From Pachypanchax playfairii (Eukaryota > Chordata > Actinopteri > Cyprinodontiformes > Aplocheilidae): a stretch of 64,000 bases of DNA. Both the position numbers and the translations under genes were made by a program. The stretch covers positions 2,676,993-2,740,992 of the forward strand of contig SSNP01000065.1 in assembly GCA_006937955.1 (NCBI GenBank), in the 5' to 3' direction. A model generated the notes under the pieces. It was given only the letters and a program-made list of their open reading frames with translations. It was not told where the DNA came from and made no database searches. Below, piece by piece: positions 45,070-56,299 of the stretch. Every line of letters begins with the position of its first letter. The stretch's first letter is position 1.

Positions 45070-46350
45070 TAACGGACGCCTCCTGGCGTCCGACCCCAGG
45101 AACCAAGGAGACCTGAGGAGAGAAAACATAAACTAGAGGGCCGGACCGTGGACTGGACTGTGGTGGAGGAGGTGGAGGAGGAGGACTGGACTGGGATGGA
45201 GGAGGTGGTGGAGGAGGTTTGATCAGGTATGGAGGTGGGGGAATTTTCGAAATCGGTGATGAGGGATGGATCGAGTATGAAGGACCGTGGGACCCAGGAG
45301 TGTTTCTCAGGACCGTACCCCTCCCAGTCCATGAGGTACTGACGTGCTCGGCCCCGAGGACTGACTCCCACGATATGGCGCACAGTGTAAGCGGGGTGAC
45401 CATCAATAATGCGTGAAGGAGGGGGAGGATCGTTGGTGTAGAGGGGACTGGTGTGGACCGGCTTAATCTGAGACACATGAAACACAGGATGGATACGGAA
45501 GTGAGAGGGGAGCTTGAGGCGAACTGTAGTGGAGCTGATAACTGTGTCAAGTTCACGAGAGGTGGACTTGAATGGGAAATTATGAGCTGATAACCAGACT
45601 TTTTGACCAGGGGTGTATGTGGGAGCTGGAAGGTGTTTGCGATTTGCACATGTCTTGTTCTGAGCTGCAGTTCTTTGAAGGGCTTGTTTAGTGTTATTCC
45701 AGACCTTATGGAGGTTGTGAATGTGACTACGGATGGAGGTGATAACAGGGTCTGGGTGTGACTCAGGAAGGAGAGAGGGCTGAAAACCATAACATACTTC
45801 GAAGGGAGATAAACCAGTGGCAGAGGAAATGTGAGTGTTGTGCGCATACTCGACCCAGGGAAGGTGACGGGACCATGACGTGGGGTTCTGTGAGCACACG
45901 CACCGCAGTTGGTTTTCAATTACCTGATTAAGACGTTCACACTGACTGTGTGACTGGGGGTGATATCTGGAGGTTTTTGGATGAGATCCTAGGGCAGTAC
46001 AGAAGTCCCTCCAGACCCTGGAAATAAACTGCGGTCCTCTGTCTGATAAGATCTCTGTGGGGATGCTGTGGCTTATGGGAGGACTTGTTCCGGGTGCAGG
46101 TTGAGCAGGCGGCAACATCGTCCTGGACGTCCTTATTCAGCGACAGCCACCAGTAGTACCTCCGAAGCAGCCCAGTGGTCCGGCTGACCCCAGGGTGACA
46201 GGCGAATCTAGAGGTGTGGCCCCAGCGGATGACCTGAGGTCTGACAGCAGTGGGTACGTAGATCCTTTTAGGCGGTCCACCCCCGGGGTCCAGTTCGCTC
46301 TGGAGTGCAGTGCGAATAGCTTCTTCCACCCCCCAGGTGACAGAGGCCAC
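45069..46350 (-). pseudogene. Gypsy integrase remnant with chromodomain
   Basis: 46350-45937 carries the integrase zinc-binding region (HTSRFACHPGVSRT, then CSTCTRNKS). The core resumes in 46118-45069 with ILSDRGPQFISRVW (second catalytic Asp) and HSQCERLNQVIENQL (with Glu); the segment holding the first Asp is deleted. A GPY-like module (TTVRLKLPSHFRIHPVFHVS) and the chromodomain (HPAYTVRHIVGVSPRGRARQ, MDWEGYGPEKHSWVP) follow. A P/S/T-rich tail leads into the poly-G tract. Integrase inserts the cDNA, and the chromodomain directs it to marked chromatin. Confidence 0.9.
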
Positions 46351-46830
46351 GATGCAGGAGACTGGGGATCAGAAGAAAAGATAAGGATGTCATCTAAATA
46401 AACGAACACAAACTTGTGTAGAAAGTCTCTCAGTACATCATTAATAAGGTTTTGAAACACAGCGGGGGCATTTGTTAAGCCGAAGGGCATAACTAGATAT
46501 TCGTAATGTCCTATGTGGGTCTTGAATGCTGTCTTCCCCTCGTCTCCTTCTCTAATTCTGACTAAGTGGTATGCGTTGCGCAGATCCAATTTACTGAAGT
46601 GGTGGCTTTTTGAACGGGTTCCAGAGTGGATGATAATTATGGCAGGGAGTACTTGTTTTTAATGGTAATGTTGTTGAGGCCTCTATAAATCGATACAAGG
46701 GCGGAGAATCTTATCTTTCTTTTCCACAAAGAAAAAACCCGCTCCGAGTGGAGACGAGGAGGGGCGAATAATACCCACTCGGAGGAAGTCATTTAGGTAC
46801 TCCTCCATAGCTTCTCTTTCAGTGCGGCTA
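46137..46830 (-). pseudogene. Gypsy reverse transcriptase, truncated after YLDD
   Basis: The frame 46589-46137 has MDLRNAYHLVRIREGDEGKT, YEYLVMPFGLTNAPAVFQ and VYLDDILIFS (active site). Right after SSDPQSPASW the sequence becomes non-RT and joins the integrase region. Upstream (46600-46830) the N-terminal RT part is readable in shifted frames (YLNDFLRVGIIRPSSSP). Confidence 0.88.
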
Positions 46831-47172
46831 GACTGAATAGTCGACCCGAAGGCAGCAGGGCTCCTGGGAGTAAATCGATTGCACAGTCATAAGGACGGTG
46901 CGGTGGAAGGGACAATGCTTGTTCCTTACTGAAAGGTTCGGTGATGTATTGTATAGTGGACATAGCACTGCCATCACTTTAATGGGGAGTTCAAGCTGAT
47001 TAAACTTCAAACCACATTCTTTAGCAAGATCGGGGTGGATTAGATTTTGTTCAGACCCGGAGTCAATAAAAACACAGCATGGAACGGATTTACTATGGGG
47101 CTTCTGCACAACATCATGAACAGTTAGATGGAGTTTACTATGGTCTTCGCCCGTCAAGACCCCCAACATCAC
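46828..47172 (-). pseudogene. Gypsy protease
   Basis: The 114-residue frame contains CCVFIDSGSEQNLIHPDLAK, with the Asp-Ser-Gly active site of a retropepsin. It overlaps the end of the zinc-knuckle frame by four bases, fitting a frameshifted gag-pol junction or decay. Confidence 0.8.
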
Positions 47173-47447
47173 TGACGGGCTTGATCTTTTGACTTAAGGG
47201 GGCAATGACGTACCTGGTGATTAGAAACAGCACAGTATAAGCACAGGCCGGCAGCTAGACGACGCTGTCGTTCCTGCTGAGTCAGGCGCGCTCTCCCATT
47301 TTGCATGGGTTCGGGAGAAGAAGATCGTTCCGTAAGCTGGTGCCGTCTAGTGACTGGTGTGGGGCTTACCGCATGGGATGACGAGGAGGATCGAACCAGG
47401 TGTCGCTTGCGGGTCCGGTTGTCCAGGCGGCTAGCTAGCCTAATCAA
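47169..47447 (-). pseudogene. Gypsy nucleocapsid (zinc knuckle)
   Basis: A basic arginine-rich stretch is followed by CLYCAVSNHQVRHC, a CX2CX4HX4C knuckle that binds the element RNA. It is out of frame with gag by a shift near 47445. Confidence 0.85.
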
Positions 47448-48118
47448 TCCATCCAGGGTCTTGGGCTCATCGCAACTGGCGATGTCATCTTGGTCTCTGT
47501 TAAGGAGTTATGAAAAACACTCCAAAAAGTGGAGTCTGTCCAATCCGTATGTGCTGCTAATGTACGGAACTCGACAGCGAACTCTGTCATGGGCAAACTG
47601 CCAGGGCGGAGAGTGAGCAGTGTCCGCATGGGGTCCTCGTGGGTACCTCCCTCGGAGAACGTGAGCGTAAAAGCCTCCAGAAATTCTGCATAGGGAGTTA
47701 ATTTGATAGGATTAGTTTCAACGAATGCTTCTGCCCACCTTAAGGCCTTGTCCCGGAGCCATCCGATAATGTAGGAAGTCTTACTAGCGTCCGATCTGAA
47801 GGAGAGAGGAGCTCTGTTAAACATAATACGACATTGCATGAGAAATCCTTTACAGTTCTGTCTATTTCCATCAAAGGGTGCGGGATCCGGGATAGCCACT
47901 TCACGGTGTGCAGAAGTTTGGAGGGGCGAGCTGCTGGGAACACAAGCAGCGAGGTCTGTGAGCTGATGACTGAGACTTTGAACATCTGCGGCGATAGCAG
48001 CTTGATTTTCAGCAATCTCCGACATGAACTTATCATGTTTCCCCAGCAGGACCCCCTGCTGGGCGAGTGCGGTCTGAAGCTGGGTCTGAGAGTTCATTTG
48101 GCCAGTTTGTTCTGTCAT
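47444..48118 (-). CDS. Gypsy gag (capsid part), open frame
   Basis: The 224-residue frame has an N-terminal coiled-coil-like part, then PFDGNRQNCKGFLMQCRIMF and WAEAFVETNP..AEFLEAFTLTF, the Retrotrans_gag/capsid pattern of sushi-like gypsy elements. The ATG (48116-48118) lies in the last bases of the 5' LTR (CATGACA end), and the frame then runs MTEQTGQMNSQTQ. A later Met eight codons in could be the real start. It forms the particle shell in the cytoplasm. Confidence 0.85.
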   Translation of the reverse strand: MTEQTGQMNSQTQLQTALAQQGVLLGKHDKFMSEIAENQAAIAADVQSLSHQLTDLAACVPSSSPLQTSAHREVAIPDPAPFDGNRQNCKGFLMQCRIMFNRAPLSFRSDASKTSYIIGWLRDKALRWAEAFVETNPIKLTPYAEFLEAFTLTFSEGGTHEDPMRTLLTLRPGSLPMTEFAVEFRTLAAHTDWTDSTFWSVFHNSLTETKMTSPVAMSPRPWMD

Positions 48119-48381
48119 GCCTGGAGGTTTGTATTAAACTCTAATGTTAACCCAGACTTCAGACCAACACACAGGAGACTTGTAATCACTGAAAACGGTG
48201 TTTAATATTTACAGTGCCAGTAGTGAACAACAACAAGGGACAACGTGCTAGAGACTGAAGGTCCGGGACTGGAGCAGCTTGGGAGGAGAAACAGGCTAGT
48301 GGTGATTGATTATAATATGAACTATGATGCTGGCTGTGGTGCGTGGGGAAAGTGCTCACAGAAATTATGGTGCTGGGAAGG
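48113..48381 (-). mobile_element. 5' LTR of the chromodomain gypsy element, truncated
   Basis: It matches 44170-44459 of the 3' LTR up to TATGGTGCTGGGAAGG, then diverges at about 48381. Only the gag-proximal third survives. Confidence 0.85.
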
Positions 48382-50044
48382 CGTGTGCCTGGTCCAGCTG
48401 TAGCCTTCCTAAAGAATTTTTGTAACTTTTTATCTTCAATAATAAAGTTGGACATGTTTTAATTCTCGAAGATTTTAATATTCATGTTGATGATAGCACA
48501 TCTCCCCTAGCTGGGGTACTTTTAACACTGACTGAATTTTTTCATTTTGATCAGCACGTTTTAAGCCCCTCCCATCAAAAGGGCTACACTTTAGACCTTG
48601 GGTTTTTGCTTGGCCTAAATATTTCCAATCTTTGTGTCAAGGATGTTCACAAGAGTGATCACAGCTGTGTTTTTATTACTCCCCTGATCCCACACCTCCT
48701 GAAATCAAATCTCAAAGGTGCATCATTTCAGAGCAAACTGCAGCAAGATTTTGTGCATTATTTGACTCTAATTTACTTTTGGAATGTCGGGATGTGGACA
48801 GCTCTATTGTAAATCCAGTGTCTCCTCCAACACCTGTGTTTAGCAAAGCTGACAGCAACACATTTCTAAATTGCCTTATTGCCATCCTCAGTACATTAAG
48901 GCCAAACTTCCAGCTTGTAGTCCTGTTGTTATAAAACCTGCTTCCCATTCATGGTATTCATTTACACCTGGAACACAGGATGATATCTCAGCGCTGGTCT
49001 CCTCAATGAAGCCATCCTTTTGCCCTTATGTCTTTTTACCATGTAAACTCCTTTTAAAAGTGTTTGATGTCTTTTGTTCTTGGATTACCAAATTGATTTA
49101 CCTGTCACTTTCTACTGGTGTTTTTCCCATTTGTTTTAAACATGCTTTTGTGGAGCCATTTCTCAAAAAAAAAAAACAAATCTAGTTCCAACGAATCCAA
49201 AAAACTTTAGACCAATCTCAAAACTCCCATTCCTATCTAAAGTCTTGGAGAAAGTGGTGTCTGAACAACTACTTTCCTTTTTACAGCATCACAATATACT
49301 GTATTTGACACATTTCAGTACAGTTTCCGTAAGCACCACTCTACAGAAACTGCGCTACTAAAAATGTTAAGCAACATTATGATGCCCGCAGATTGTTCTG
49401 GTCCTGTTAGACCTCTCCTCAGCATTTGACACTCTCAATCTTGTTGTCCAGACTCCGAGATTTGGTTGGGATGTCAGGTTCTGTCCTGGATTGGTTCAGG
49501 TCCTATTTATCTGGTAGAAGCTTGAGCATCCTAGCCAACCAGATCTAGTCTGACCCTGCTGAACTGTTGTGTGGTGTTCCCCAAGGTTCTGTTTTGGGCC
49601 CAGTTCTGTTTTTGCTTTACATTCTCCCTTTAGGAAAGTTAATGCTGGAGTTTGCTAATGATGTTTCCTAAGCATCTTTTTGCTGACAACATCCAGCTGT
49701 ATTGTTCTTTCATACGGTCTGAGGGTTAGAAATTGAATTCTCTAATGACTCGAGGACTTGATTGAATCAAACATTGGCTAGGTACTAATGCCCTACAACT
49801 AAATTTTGACAAACTGAAGTGCTGGTGATTCCTCATGATGATGCCATTCCAGGGATCCACCGGTACTTGGGTGATTTGAGCCTGTCCGTTAAACCAAGCC
49901 TTAGAAATCTTGGTGTTTTCTTTAACAAAGATATGTCTTTAGAGGATCACTCTAAACAACTGATAAAGAATTTCTACTACCATTTGAAAAACATCTCTAA
50001 ACTCAGGTCACTGGTACCCAAAGACAGCCCTGGTTTTCTTTAGA

Positions 50045-50525
50045 TAACAGTGCACTCGCTCTTGCTGCTCAAATATAGTAACTATTTCATCTGTTTACTC
50101 TGCGTTGCTGTGTTGTGGGGTGCAACAGTGCATGGGTTGTTTACAAAAACCATACTAACCGACACAATCAACATGGCTGCGATGACCCATGATGCATTGC
50201 GCGATCATGAGCCCTATTGGCTGTCAGTGGGGTAATGATTTTTTTTTTCAGCTGATTTTTTTTTTTTTGGGAGTAGTCACAATTTGTTTTGTGTCTCACA
50301 GTGTATTAAAACATATTCAGCTAAATGAAATCAATAAAATTAAAAATAAAAATTTTAATGTGCATAAGATATGTGCATTTAATGTGTTTTATGTGCTTAT
50401 GTGCTTGTCCCGGTAATAATAGACCATATAGATTAAGTACAGCATATGTCTGTTCAGATCTGTGCATGGGGAAATCAAATCTGCCCCTCAATGGTCATTA
50501 CATGCCCTTCTCATAATATGGTTTT
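50045..50525. other. Unidentified insertion inside the LINE
   Basis: It interrupts RT sequence between LRSLVPKDSP and LELGLPKDDLE. It has T-runs (50230-50270), a GC-richer block with CATGATGCATTGCGCGATCA, and an A/T-rich right part. No ends or duplication were recognised. Confidence 0.5.
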
Positions 50526-50859
50526 GGAGCTGGGGCTGCCCAAAGATGATCTTGAGATAATAATTCACGCCTTTGTGTCATCTCGTTTAGAATACTGTAA
50601 CAGTCTGTTTTCTTGTCTAAGCAAAAAAAGAGTTTTCCCGCTTGCAACAGGTCCAAAATTCTTCAGCAAGATTACTGACTGGTGCCAATAGAAGAGCTCA
50701 TATTACCCCCACTTTAAGAGCTCTTCATTGGCTTCCAGTAGTCTATCGGATTGACTTTCAAATCCTTGTTCTGGCCTTTAGAGTTCGGCATGGTCAGGCT
50801 CTGGTCTATATTTCTAAACTTTTGACACCTTACTCTGCTGGCCGGACTCTGCAGTCCTT

Positions 50860-51149
50860 GGGGCGGCTGTGGCTCAGTGGTTAGAGCGGTCGTCCTCCAA
50901 TTTGAAGGTTGGTGGATCGATCCCGGCTTCCACCGCCACATGTCGAAGTGTCCTTGGGCAAGACACTGAACCCCATGTTGCCCCCCGATCTGCGTATCGG
51001 GTTGTGTGAGTGTTAGCCTCTACCCTCTCCCCCCGGTTTACATATCGGGTTGTGTGAATGGGTGAATGCAAAACCTTGTAGTGTGAAAGCGCTTTGAGTG
51101 GTTTGAATGACTAGAAAAGCGCTATACAAATACAGGACATTTACCATTT
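50860..51149 (+). mobile_element. tRNA-derived SINE, family 1, inside the LINE
   Basis: Same head and body as 20521-20805 with only a few differences, so the two are close relatives. ACTCTGC occurs at 50846-50852 and 51150-51156 and may be the target duplication; seven bases (AGTCCTT) separate the left copy from the SINE head. Confidence 0.88.
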
Positions 51150-51278
51150 ACTCTGCCCAAAACCTGCTTGTAGTGTCCAAGACGCGCTATAAGACACAAG
51201 GAGATCGGTCTTTTCAAGCTGTGACCCCTAAACTGTGGAATTCCCTGTCCTTGTCACTCCAGGGTCAGTAGTCTGTTT

Positions 51279-52010
51279 TTGATTGGATCACCACAGCTGG
51301 GACTCGCCGAGAAGTGCTCCACTACACCCCAAACCCAACAGGTAGAAGGTGAAAGACCCTCTGCACAGCACCATCATCCACCAAAGGACCAGCTGCCCAC
51401 CACTCTCATCATTGGTGACTCCATAATCTGCCAGGTTAATATGAGAGCAGCCATCCCTGTGTGTTTTCCCGGGGCCACTGTAAGGGATATATCTGAACAA
51501 ATCTTAGACATCATCTAACGTCACTCAAGTGTAAGTAAAATGGTAAATGGCGTGTATTTGTATAGTGCTTTACTCAGGTCCTACGACCCCCCAAAGCACT
51601 TCACACTACAGTTTTTTTGTCATTCACACACACACTCACACGTTTGGTGATGATGAACTACACACATGTTGTAGCCACAGCTGTCCGCTGGACCTTCCGG
51701 CCACCACCAAACAGGCAAGGCAATCTTTTTCTCTGGTTTTTCTCTGGACCCGCTCTACCGCCTGAGCCACGGCCGTGGTAAAGTAAAGTAAAGTCATTAT
51801 CAACGCTGGAACCAAAGACATCCGCAAACAATCCGAGCTCCTGAAACTGGATTTTATTTACCTTTTTAATCTTTTAAAGCACACACGTGTCTGTTTTTAT
51901 TTCTGGCCCCACCCCCACCGTTGGAAGAGGAATTGGCTATTTTAGCAGGCTTTTACCACTGACCACTTGACCACCGTGATGCACAATATTGGACTTATAG
52001 ACAATGAGCC
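51279..52010 (+). pseudogene. LINE ORF1 esterase (SGNH/GDSL) fragment, split by a SINE
   Basis: 51279-51518 encodes LPTTLIIGDSIICQVNMRAA and FPGATVRDISEQILDII, with the GDS block I of SGNH hydrolases as found in ORF1p of CR1/L2-type LINEs. After the SINE (51541-51777) it resumes at about 51790 with VIINAGTKDIRKQSELLKLD, the GTND-like block III, and LIDNEPGI-like sequence near 51995. In such LINEs ORF1p binds RNA, and the esterase role is unsettled. GTND is altered to GTKD here. It directly follows the RT end of another LINE copy. Confidence 0.75.
51541..51777 (-). mobile_element. tRNA-derived SINE, family 2
   Basis: On the minus strand it begins CCACGGCCGTGGCTCAGGCG, with body words matching 27618-27958 and the tail reversed at left (TATAGTGCTTTACTCAGGTC). 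AGTAAA occurs on both sides and may be the duplication. It splits the ORF1 esterase. Confidence 0.8.
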
Positions 52011-52044
52011 TGGCATAACCCCACCATACCATACCATACCATAC

Positions 52045-52228
<184 letters not shown>

Positions 52229-53382
52229 CTCTTTTTTGTTCTTTTTTCCTGTTCTCTGAAATCATGGTTGTGATCCCTGTGGGTAAATTTGTCCTGATAA
52301 AATGTCACTCACATGCACTCACATACATACACAATGACAAACACTACAACACACTCACGTACTTATCCACACAAGTACACACATGCACATATCCAAAAAG
52401 CCTGTATTTGTCCTAATAAAACGTCAAGCCGGCAGCAAAATGAACTGTAATGACTTTCAGGCTGTACTAATGGCCAATAAATCCTGGATTAGGAAGCTCT
52501 CACAGACACTCCTTCTCTCTCTCACATTGGCACACACACACATAAAAACACACCCACACAGGGTCATGTTTCATGGCGTGCTGTGCTGGGTTCATTCTGG
52601 AGTCAGATGGGTAAAGTTTTAAGCGGTTTTCTACTGTTAATGACTGTTGTGCTGACTTTTATAATAACAGCATGGAAAGAAATCAGCAGGAATTAGCATG
52701 CTAGGATCATTTAAACCAATGATTCATGATGACTAGGCCTGGAAGCCATTCACACACTCAGACATGCACCACAAGCACATACACACAAACACATAGACAG
52801 AGATATAGTGATCACACTCACAAGTGCCTCATCAGAGAATTTCACTTTATGACAGTTCAGAGTTATTTTCCGGCTAAATGTACAAACTAAAGTCCCGGAA
52901 GCAGTGTCTGAATTGTCATTCATTATCAGCTCAATGATAGATTCATTTCATTGCTTTATTTTAGACAGATAAAGTGCAAATGAGAGGGAAAATTGTGTAT
53001 GTGGACTTTTAAGGGAAATTTCTGCCCTATGTGGAGGATAGAGATTTGTGAGGTAATGGAATGACATGGCAACATCACTGGGTCATTAGGCAAGATACAT
53101 TCTTACTCAGCAAATTTCAGTTTTCTTGCATTCGATTTGGACAAAAAATAATATTTCATCCACAATTGTTTCTTCTATAGTTATTGTGAAATCTGTGTTG
53201 GGACCTTAAAATTGGCGGAATGGTCGGAAATGAACCCAGAAACAATCTCAGAGAGTTCTGTCCAAAGGATTGTAGTCTGAAAAAGATCATGTGTAGAACC
53301 CTCAAGCTCCAAGACCTCTGATAGAGGCATGAAGCAGAAGAACCGCCCATGTGGAAGGAAGGGAGAGCTGAGAGTTCTGATA
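52229..53382. other. Noncoding stretch
   Basis: Contains CA-rich patches (52310-52390, 52520-52560, 52750-52800). No coding gene or element end is recognised. Confidence 0.5.
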
Positions 53383-54967
53383 CAGTGGCTTGCAAAAGTA
53401 TTCGGCCCCCTTGAACTTTTCCACATTTTGTCACATTACAGCCACAAACATGAATCAATTTTATTGGAATTCCAAGTGAAAGACCAATACAAAGTGGTGT
53501 ACACGTGAGAAGTGGAATGAAAATCATACATGATTCCAAACATTTTTTTCAAATAAATAACTGAAGAGTGGGGTGTGCGTAATTATTCAGCCCCCTTTGG
53601 TCTGAGTGCAGTCAGTTGCCCATAGACATTGCCTGATGAGTGCTAATGACTAAATAGAGTGCACCTGTGTGTAATCTAATGTCAGTACAAATACAGCTAT
53701 CCTGTGACGGTCTCAGAGGTTGTCTAAGAGAATGTTGGGAGCAACAACACCATGAAGTCCAAAGAACATACCAGACAGGTCAGGGATAAAGTTATTGAGA
53801 AATTTAAATCAGGCTTAGGCTACAAAAAGATTTCCCAAGCCTTGAACATCCTACAGAGCACTGTTCAAGCAATCATTCAGAAATGGAAGGAGTATAGCAC
53901 AACTGTAACTCTACCAAGACAAGGCCGTCCACCTAAACTCAGAGGCTGAACAAGGAGAGCACTGATCAGAAATACAGCCAAGAGGCCCATGGTGACTCTG
54001 GACAAGCTGCAGAGATCTACAGCTCAGGTGGGGGAATCTGTCCATAAGACAACTATTAGTCATGCACTGCACAAAGTTGGCCTTTATGGAAGAGTGGCAA
54101 GAAGAAAGCCATTGTTAAAAGAAAACCATAAGAAGTCCCGTTTGCAGTTTGCCACAAGTCATGTGGGGGACACAGCAAACATGTGGAAGACCAAAATTGA
54201 ACTTTTTGGCCAAAAAGCAAAACACTATGTGTGGCAGAAAACTAACACTGCACATCACTCTGAACACAGAATCCCTACTGTCAAATATGGTGGAGGCAGC
54301 ATTATGCTCTGGGGGTGCTTCTTTTCAACAGGGACAGGGAAGCTAGTCAGAGTTGATGGGAAGATGGATGGAGCCAAATACAGGACAATCTTGGAAGAAA
54401 ACCTCTTGGAGTCTGCAAAAGACTTGAGACTGGGGCGGAGGTTCACCTTCCAGCAGGACAACCACCCTAAACATAAAGCCAGGGCAACAATGGAATGGTT
54501 TAAAACAAAACATATCCATGTGTTAGAATGGCCCAGTCAAAGTCCAGATCTAAATTCAATCCAGAATCTGTGGCAAGATCTGAAAACTGCTGTTCACAAA
54601 CACTGTCCATCTAATCTGACTGAGCTGGAACTGTTTTACAAAGAAGACTGGGCAAGAATTTCAGTCTCTAGATGTGCAAAGCTGGTAGAGACATACCCTA
54701 AAAGACTGGCAGCTGGAATTGCAGCAAAAGGTGGTTCTACAAAGTATTGACTCAGGGGGCTGAATAATTATACACACCCCACTTTTCAGTTATGTATTTG
54801 AAAAAATTGTTTGGAATCATGTATGATTTTCGTTCCACTTCTCACGTGTACACCACTTTGTATTGGTCTTTCACGTGAAATTCCAATAAAATTGATTCAT
54901 GTTTGTGGCTGTAATGTGACAAAATGTGGAAAAATTCAAGGGGGCCGAATACTTTTGCAAGCCACTG
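53383..54967 (+). mobile_element. Tc1 element with long terminal repeats, complete ends
   Basis: The left end CAGTGGCTTGCAAAAGTATT and the matching inverse at right are bordered by TA (53381-53382 and 54968-54969). The inverted repeats extend for about 200 bp (through AAACATGAATCAATTTTATT and beyond). Length is 1,585 bp. The transposase on the plus strand is full-length in outline but dead. Confidence 0.93.
53752..54750 (+). pseudogene. Tc1 transposase, stop plus two lost catalytic residues
   Basis: The N-terminal paired-like DNA-binding domain (MKSKEHTRQVRDKVIEKF, GYKKISQALNILQSTVQAII, GRPPKLRG) ends at an in-frame TGA (53947-53949). The remainder, 53989-54750, runs in the same frame. The first catalytic Asp (normally in a W-S/T-D-E-T motif) is deleted where GDTANMWK joins TKIELFG. 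The second is kept (FTFQQDNHPKHKAR). The third, Glu, is Gln (SPDLNSIQNLW). The C-terminus AAKGGSTKY is normal. It is closely similar to 38651-39226. Confidence 0.93.
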
Positions 54968-54969
54968 TA

Positions 54970-55501
54970 TCTTTTCACTCACACTTGCTCAAAATGTTGG
55001 CAATGATTGAACTTTTTTCTTGATAACATACAATACTAACAAAAAGTTAGAGGTTTTGGGTGAAATCTATGGGAAAAATGCATTTCTACATCATGAAAGT
55101 AGAACATGTAAGTAAAAGCATGTGATTTTTTCATTTCAAACATTTTTTTTAATAACAACCAAAAACTGTGGAGAAGAATCAAGAAGGATCAGATTTACTA
55201 CCAAGTATGATGTGCACAATACAAGGAATTTGACTTGGAAGAGATTCACAGACACTTCTTTTCAGAGGCAGCCATTTTTTGGGTTTCAATCACATGACCA
55301 GGATGGCTCGCAAATTCAAGGTGGGGGCAGGAAGAGATTTGCATGTAAAAACAGTAATCGCTTTATGTGTACGTATGTGTATGTATATCTTCTATCTCAT
55401 GGATGCCTGGGGAGATTGAAAAAATCTCTTCCAAAGTAATCGTATAACGACTATGAACTTGGTTCTGACATGATTCTGTCATCGCGAAAACATTTGTAAT
55501 A
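54970..55501. other. Noncoding stretch
   Basis: AT-rich. The 105-codon ORF at 55122-55439 has no recognisable motif. Confidence 0.5.
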
Positions 55502-55599
55502 CCTTAGGACAGTGTTTCTCAAACTTTTTACACTGTGTACTACCTGAGAAAATGTCGAGCTCTCCATGTACCACCATCATGACCAACCTGAACATACAG

Positions 55600-55775
55600 T
55601 AGAGAAGGCTTTCTCTTTTACCTATGGACAATTCACAAAGGAGGCATATTTACTCCTAATAAGAATTATTTATTTTGTATGATTGTATTGAAATGACTTT
55701 TCTTGTAAAGTTCCTTGAGATGACATCTGTTATGAAATGGTGCTTTATAAATAAACGGAATGGAATTTAAATTGA
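55600..55775 (+). mobile_element. LINE-tail-like segment
   Basis: AAAGTTCCTTGAGATGACAT then GGTGCTTTATAAATAAACGG and a GGAATTTAAATTGAA tail is the typical 3' terminus of a fish LINE or its SINE partner. Confidence 0.55.
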
Positions 55776-55919
55776 ACTTATTGGTATTGTTGCCATCCAC
55801 AGGCACACTGTACAAAACAGTAGCATTATAACAGCTTTAACTAATCCGAACAAGGTTCAACATCCCTTTACCTCTCATACACACAGCAAACGAGAACATT
55901 AAGAATAGCAGCTGTATTC

Positions 55920-56225
55920 TGATCTATAACTAACCCTAAGACTAACTAAAACTCTATTCACACCATACCTATAAACCTAACCCCTAACCCTAAAAAGGGG
56001 AGTCCCCCTCATGGGGACCAGGCTTCGGTCCCCACAAGAACCCTGGGACCCCAGAAAGATAGTAAAAGTCAGGAAACGGGTCCCCAGGAGGTCAGAAATA
56101 CAAACCCACACACACACACACACACACACACAAGTGTGTTTTGTTATCCTTATGGGGACCGTCCATTGACTTCCATTGATTTTAGTAACTAGATTTATAC
56201 CTAACCCAAACCCTTTTACCAACCT
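55920..56225. repeat. CCCTAA/GGGGACC dispersed repeat with (CA)n
   Basis: CTAACCCCTAACCCTAAAAA, TCATGGGGACC, (CA)n at 56106-56131, then TATGGGGACCGTCCATTGAC and AACCTTAACC. This is a recurrent fish intergenic motif of unknown mobility. It is not a telomere, because the units are few and interrupted. Confidence 0.6.
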
Positions 56226-56299
56226 TAACCATTATTAACCAGCATATTAACTATTATGTACTTAAATATATTTAATGAGAGGGGCGTACCTGTCTCTGT

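Larger units (their letters stand above)
44170..48381 (-). mobile_element. Chromodomain Ty3/gypsy element, internally deleted
   Basis: The order on the minus strand is 5' LTR (48381-48113, cut at its outer side), gag, protease, RT, integrase with chromodomain, polypurine tract, 3' LTR (45023-44170). RT is cut right after YLDD and joined to the integrase zinc-binding region, so RNase H is gone. The first catalytic Asp region of integrase is also missing. The gypsy fragment at 19860-20520 belongs to the same group. Confidence 0.92.
48440..51275 (+). mobile_element. LINE, heavily decayed, with two insertions
   Basis: The endonuclease part (48460-48700) reads EDFNIHVDDSTSPLAG, KGYTLDLGFLLGLNI and VHKSDHSCVF. 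RT pieces follow with PKNF..PISKLPFLSK (49195-49250), HHSTETALLK and GVPQGSVLGP-like words (49560-49620). The C-terminal part has QNSSARLLTGANRRAHITPT and LRALHWLPVVYRIDFQIL (50642-50884), and the end (51150-51275) KLWNSLSLSLQG. An unidentified 480-bp insertion (50045-50525) and a SINE (50860-51149) split it. Confidence 0.8.

Noticed and set aside
55960..56000. Telomeric repeat (CCCTAA)
   Set aside because: Only a few interrupted units inside a known type of dispersed fish repeat.
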